Source of the DNA: Copromyces sp. CBS 386.78 | Lineage: Eukaryota > Ascomycota > Sordariomycetes > Sordariales > Sordariaceae | Reading direction: 5' to 3' | NCBI GenBank assembly: GCA_030685235.1 | Contig: MU839132.1 | Coordinates: 62,001-126,000, forward strand | DNA: 64,000 nucleotides | Shown: positions 59,080 through 64,000 of the stretch, one piece after another | Layout: every line of letters begins with the position of its first letter | Numbering within the stretch: the first letter of the stretch is position 1 | Translations under genes and position numbers: made by a program | The notes under the pieces: generated by a model | The model's input: only the letters and a program-made list of their open reading frames with translations | Database searches by the model: none | Told to the model about the DNA's origin: nothing

Positions 59080-60674
59080 GGGTGACGCAGGACATATAAA
59101 CACGACAGATGAAGATAAGCCTGGGCCTGGGGATAGGGAGAAAGGGAGGCTGTGATCACATATGGTTATTCATGGTTAGGCGTTTGCGGCATATTCTGTG
59201 ATTGGTCCTAATTTTTTGATGTTTTTTGTTTTGTCTTTTCTATTCGGAGATATTCACACGGTCGTTAACGCAAGGGACCGTTGGAAATCCGTTGCTGTGC
59301 TGGAGAATAGTAGCTATACCCGGGAGCGTGCAATCTTGTATGGAGTTTCTGCGCTTGACCACAATGATACGATGCGGTCTTTTTTTGGTACCTGGCAATC
59401 AGTGCTTCCTCCACTTTCGCGGCTCTAGTTTCCCACTCAACGGTCGAAAGCCAACATGATACACTACATACCTCTTATTCAGTCTCACTGCTATTATCAC
59501 TGGCCCTTGGACTCTGACGGTTATCAACTTGGACCAACAACACTGGTGGGAACCAAGGCATTTGGACCGTCAGGGCAGGTATGTATGGTCATCCCAAAGA
59601 GGTAAAACAGCGGCAGTTGAGACTTCCAATGCCACGATTATGCAATGCATGCAGAAAACCATCTTCTTTCAACACTGACCGATGGAGAACCACGGGATAG
59701 CGGCACAGCCCAGAGAAGAACACAGCTTATCGCCGCTTAACCTTTCCACCGCCTCGCGAATTCACATGGCTCAGTCATCGGCTTGCAGGGAAGGCAGGGG
59801 CAAGTCCTACCTGTTACACAGTTACACTGCCGACAAGACAGTATTGGTTCCGGACCTTGCCACATCCGTTCACCACAATGATCTGGTTCTGGTCTTTGGT
59901 CCTTGATATCAGGCTCTCCCGCCTTGTGGTGCCGTGGTAAATAGAGTTTGTTACTCCGGCACTACTCGTGGGTAGGTAGGTAGGGTGGTAGAGGGGTTCA
60001 GCCTCTGTATCATCGAGATGTTGTCCTCACCAGGCATCAGTTTAGGGAAACGAGGGCCTGGTGGGACTTGACTTGGCGGCTGTACACTATCACATCCGTT
60101 TCAGGGGCGAATGCCGAGTGAGGATATTGCTGGAAGTGAACTGCACCCCTTCGGGCGTACCCGACCTTTGGAGTGGCATTCTGAGGAGCGGAAGCCCTCC
60201 CGCATACATACAGGGTGCTCATGCTCTTACGTACTATAATTCACACCTGGTTCTCCCCCTTACAGCAAGAGGATCCCCAGGCTCGTCTGTTATAGGTACC
60301 AAATGCCGAAGCCGAACATGGTAGAAGAGAAAAAGGGGGTGATGGCAGCACATATCACGAAACATACAGCTATTATGTAATCCTGAACCCAGTTACTATG
60401 ACTAAAGCCATTCTCCCAGACGGCTGTTAAGTTATCATGAAATATGGTAGTCTCCCAAAGTCAAAGCACTGCGGGTCTTTAGGGGGAGGGAGTCAGGTCA
60501 AACTCCGGAGTACATACTCTCCTCTACAACTATGCGTACCTCTCTCATATCACCGGTAACTACTCGTCGTCGAGTTACGGAAGTCTGTGATGTACTGACG
60601 GACATACTAGGTAGCTACAAGTAAAGGCACCGTCTAAGTCCGGAGCACACGGGCTTGCTTGGTGGGCCGGGGTA
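59080..60674. other. Intergenic up to the DNA transposon
   Basis: 1.6 kb without supported coding sequence. A GTAGGTAGGTAG repeat lies near 59969-59985. Confidence 0.5.
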
Positions 60675-60781
60675 CTCGTCAGGGCTAGAAACGCCTTAGT
60701 CTGACCCCGTGCTTGCACGGGGTCAGGTTTATGGATTCGCGAAAATGTATTGATTCGCGAAAATTTTGGTACTTCCCCGCC
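60675..60781. repeat. Left terminal inverted repeat of the pogo-like element
   Basis: About 105 bp pairing with 63786-63899. It includes GGGCTAGAAACGCC, the GACCCC hairpin, two ATTCGCGAAAA words and GGTAC..CCCCGC at its inner limit. Confidence 0.75.
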
Positions 60782-61899
60782 TATATAAATTAGCGGTGTA
60801 ACTATGTCACCCACTTTTTTGAAAATCGCTGCATTCGTATATGTAATATCGCTCTACTTAGTAAACATCCCTGTATTAGACTAGCAATTTAATAAAGTAG
60901 GGTCGATATCCTTATTGCTAATATTACTACTTTCTAGTATAGTATTTTGAATAGGGTCTTCTTCTATTATAATATTAGAGTCGTTTGGGTTTCTTAGTAT
61001 CTAATCTCCCTTATCGTTATTAGGTAATAGTTAGCTATAGGTAGTATAATAATATGTATTTTTATTATTCTTATATAGTATTTCTATTTGTTCTTCCTAT
61101 AATAGCCTAATTTGTTCTTCTACTTCCTTTACTTCTTCTTTAAGCGGAGGAAGTTCATCCTTATTAAATTTAATTTTTGGTTCTTTATTAGAGACGAAGG
61201 TAGTAATAACCTTTTCTATAATAGCTATAGTATAAGAATTATAAATTTATAGTATAATAGGCTTCGGTCTATTATTAGGTAGTGCCTAATAAAGAGGTAG
61301 AACGATATCCTTCTCTAATTTGCCTAACCGAGTTATTTTTACTTAAATAATTACTTTTCTCGCCTTTTAATAGAATACCTAGCATTCCCACCGTATAAAT
61401 CTATATTATTCGAATAAAGTACTTTAATCTTTAATTTTATTTAAAATTAAGTCGATTATTATCTTCTACTTTATACGAGATTTACTAATAAATTGTAATT
61501 CTACCCTCTTATTTTAGGCCTTATTTTATTATTTTATTTTATACGTATTAAACTACCGCTATAGAATAATCCGTTTAATATCAAAATTTTTCTTACATTA
61601 GCGTAATTTTTTTTATATACGTAATTTAATTTTATAATATTCGTTTATAGCTATACGAAGACGAATATTACCTACTTTAATTAGATTAGTACGAATAATT
61701 AGATAGTTAGTAGTATAGTTTTCTCTTTATATTACTTCCTTTAATTACTTCCTTTTTTTAAAGCGTTATACTTCTATATTAGCAACCCTTATTAGAGCGA
61801 TTACTTTAATAGATTTATCCCTTTTAAATATAATATATTTAGTAATAGGGCTTAAGGGAGTTTTTACTATAGTAAATTTAAGTAACCTTTATTGAATAT

Positions 61900-63450
61900 A
61901 CGTATTATACTTTAAAATTGTAATTATATTAAGAAGGGGGGTTATAACTTTTGCCTAGTCTTTTTTAGAGCGCGGTACTAGTAGAGGTGTTAAAATACTA
62001 TAATTAGTGTAAAAATTGAGGGCGCTAAATTATTTGAGACGTTTACGTAAAATTGGATTTATAGGACCCTTATTCTTTTTTTATACTTATAATTAGGTTC
62101 GATTATCTGTAATCTCCTTTAATTTAAACTAACCTTTTTTGTTTTTAGTCGTAATATATCCTTTCTTTCATTTTAAAATATAAGGATTAGTTATTAATAT
62201 AAGGGGATCTTATAATTTATTAAATATAATAGAGGGTTTATATAGGTATAACCTATATTTTACTTAAGCGGACTATATAATCGATTATTTAAAAGATTCG
62301 TTTTTAATATAAAATAGACTATTTAAGAAGGTAAATTTAATATACTCTACGTTACCGTACGTTATTATTTTAAGGATATTTTTTTAATAATAATATTTAT
62401 AAACTTGAAATACCTTTACGTCGAATAGTTAAAAGATATATATTAAATAGGAGGGTAGAAGAAAAAGGATAATATTATATTAATAGTATTGTTAATAAAA
62501 TTCAATAATATAGTGATTATTATAGTTATTTAATAGTAGGAGGCGCTTTTTATCCTTATTAATAGGCCGAAAGTACTCTTCTTAATAATTAAACCAATCG
62601 AAAGTAAGCTAATTATTAATATAACCGTTGGGAAAGGTGGCGATAATATTATATTTATTAAAACGGTTATCGATATAGTTTTCGTTAATATTAATACTAA
62701 GGAGGATAATAAACGCGGGAATTATATGGCTAGAAGTAGAAATATATTCAATAATTATTACCAGTTTACGTACGTTTGGGTTAGGGGTATATATAGTTGG
62801 TATTTCAATATACGATCAAATAGTATAGGACTTCGAGTGTATACCAATTCTAAACTTAGATTTATCCTTATTTTATATATTATTTAGTATAATATCGTTC
62901 TTTTCGACTGTCTCTTTCTATAATTTGAATACCTCCTCTATACTAGTTCGCGATTAAATTACTTTACGTACTTATATTAGCGATTTTATATATATAAATT
63001 TAAATTCTGACTGAGTTATAAACCGACGAACCTACTATTAATTAATTGTAATTTTACGACCGTTCATACGAGCGAACTATTTAATAGCGTATATAACCTC
63101 TTGGTTTGTAACTTTATATTTTATTTAATTATTAAAGTAATTAATTAACGATTAACATTAATTATAAATAACTGCTACAAACCAATAAATATTTAGGTAT
63201 TTATTTAAATAAATAATGCGAATTCCTCCTCTTTAATTAATTTCTTTACCCTATTATTTTGTAATTGCGGTTTCGTTCCCTTCGATCGATTTGTAATAGC
63301 GTGATAATTGGCGCTATAAGCTTTTACTACGGTAGCGACCGTTTTAAACTTTCTTTCCTTTAGGGTATTAATAATTAAATCGATACGTTATTTATTCGAA
63401 AGACCGGTAAGAAGGTTACTAATTAGCTTTATTATATACGATTTTATAGT
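61900..63450 (-). pseudogene. Remnant of DDE1 transposase
   Basis: Minus-strand reading gives VVKAYSANYHAITNRSKGTKPQ (a helix-turn-helix N-terminus type segment), KKLIKEEEFAL (the CENPB-like region), IPTIYTPNPNVRKLVIIIEYIS and later NIIATFPNGYINNELAYF (usual IATSpnGWTdnelgl..WL). These follow the order of Fot1/pogo transposases. Frame breaks and stops make it non-functional. Limits are approximate. Confidence 0.55.
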
Positions 63451-63785
63451 AAAGTAATTCGATTGTCGATAGGATAAATATAGTATATAGAATATAAGTT
63501 GATAGGATTACAATGTACGAAGGTATAAGACGGTTAAAAATAGCTAGAGCTTACTTAGATTGCTCCCCGTACGCTATTTAATACGTTAAAAGGCGGTGAG
63601 GCGCGTTGCCTAATCGGATTTTATATTGGTTATAATATTTGTATTATTTATACTAAATACTAACCTTCCTATATTAATATATAGCGATATTTGGTAGATG
63701 GTGATGGATTTATACGGTTATGGAAGTGAAGTTGCTTATGGTGGGTATGTAAAAAAACGGTGGTATATCGGTTTGCTAATAAAAT

Positions 63786-63899
63786 GCGGGGTTTGCTAGG
63801 TACCGAAATTTTTTCGCGAATTAATGCATTTTCGCGAATCCGTGAACTAGACCCCAAGCTTCGCTTGGGGTCCCAGAGGGCGTTTCTAGCCCAGACGAG
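63786..63899. repeat. Right terminal inverted repeat of the pogo-like element
   Basis: Inverted partner of the left TIR. It contains TTTTCGCGAAT twice, the GACCCC/GGGGTC hairpin and GGCGTTTCTAGCCCAGACGAG at the end. About 113 bp. Confidence 0.75.
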
Positions 63900-64000
63900 T
63901 AGATCTAGGTAGACACATTATTTATTTGTTTCATTATGCGTCAAATGGCCGAGAGAATGACCCCGGACCGGATGGCGTATCAAATGGTAAAGAATTGTGT

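Larger units (their letters stand above)
60675..63899 (-). mobile_element. RIP-mutated Fot1/pogo-like (Tc1/mariner) DNA transposon
   Basis: The element is 3225 bp with inverted ends CTCGTC.GGGCTAGAAACGCC and TA on both sides (60673-60674 and 63900-63901). The TIRs extend about 105-115 bp and contain a hairpin (left GACCCCGTGC..GCACGGGGTC at 60703-60724, right GACCCCAAGC..GCTTGGGGTC at 63850-63872) and the word ATTCGCGAAAA twice. Minus-strand reading of the interior shows a decayed DDE1-type transposase. The interior is AT-rich with pervasive stops and TA-rich RIP character, while the outer TIRs are not mutated. Confidence 0.8.

Noticed and set aside
1..64000. CRISPR arrays, bacterial operons or riboswitches
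   Set aside because: The sequence is clearly fungal nuclear DNA with spliceosomal introns; no regularly spaced repeats were seen.

Overview
The window is nuclear DNA of a filamentous ascomycete, most likely a Sordariomycete. Genes carry short introns (about 50-110 bp, GTAAGT-type donors), and products such as the 40 kDa complex I subunit, Rpn9, Bud20, Gaa1, Rbd2 and the SAK-type HAD protein have the lengths and motifs usual for these fungi. Two large AT-rich blocks show C-to-T and G-to-A decay typical of repeat-induced point mutation (RIP). All calls come from reading the sequence; no database search was run.

Layout. 1-4.7 kb: the 3' part of an F-box/YccV-domain gene faces a Ytp1-like membrane protein gene; a 74-bp mini transposon lies between them. 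4.7-8.3 kb: no supported gene. 8.3-22.6 kb: a transposon island. A Ty1/copia element (8888-22160, 174-bp LTRs, TSD GTTTT) contains a Ty3/gypsy element in the opposite orientation (13193-20360, 308-bp LTRs, TSD AAAAA) and a separate 675-bp insert with a 15-bp target duplication. Two related MITEs (8302-8646 and 22236-22602) flank the island. 23.1-35.3 kb: a housekeeping cluster with a metallo-beta-lactamase-fold hydrolase, a SAGA-type ubiquitin protease, rpn9 and nuo-40 head to head, an Efm5-type lysine methyltransferase and rhomboid rbd2. 36.4-40.0 kb: an intron-containing tRNA-Ser(TGA), a small Rsa3-like gene, a tRNA-Ser relic, and a polygalacturonase broken by two frameshifts and a 399-bp MITE. 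40.2-52.3 kb: gaa1, a SAK-type HAD protein, an aconitase fragment, the mitochondrial aconitase gene and bud20. 54.1-59.1 kb: an RTA1-like membrane protein and an unrecognised disordered protein. 60.7-63.9 kb: a RIP-mutated Fot1/pogo-like DNA transposon.

Most intact genes are unlinked housekeeping functions: respiration and TCA cycle (nuo-40, aconitase), proteasome and ubiquitin (rpn9, ubp8-like), ribosome biogenesis and translation (bud20, Rsa3-like, efm5), and membrane or GPI biology (gaa1, rbd2, ytp1-like, RTA1-like). The more unusual content is in the repeats. In both retrotransposons the two LTRs carry complementary RIP, with the outward edge of each LTR spared. The three MITEs (345, 367 and 399 bp) are not visibly RIP-mutated and are all shorter than about 400 bp.
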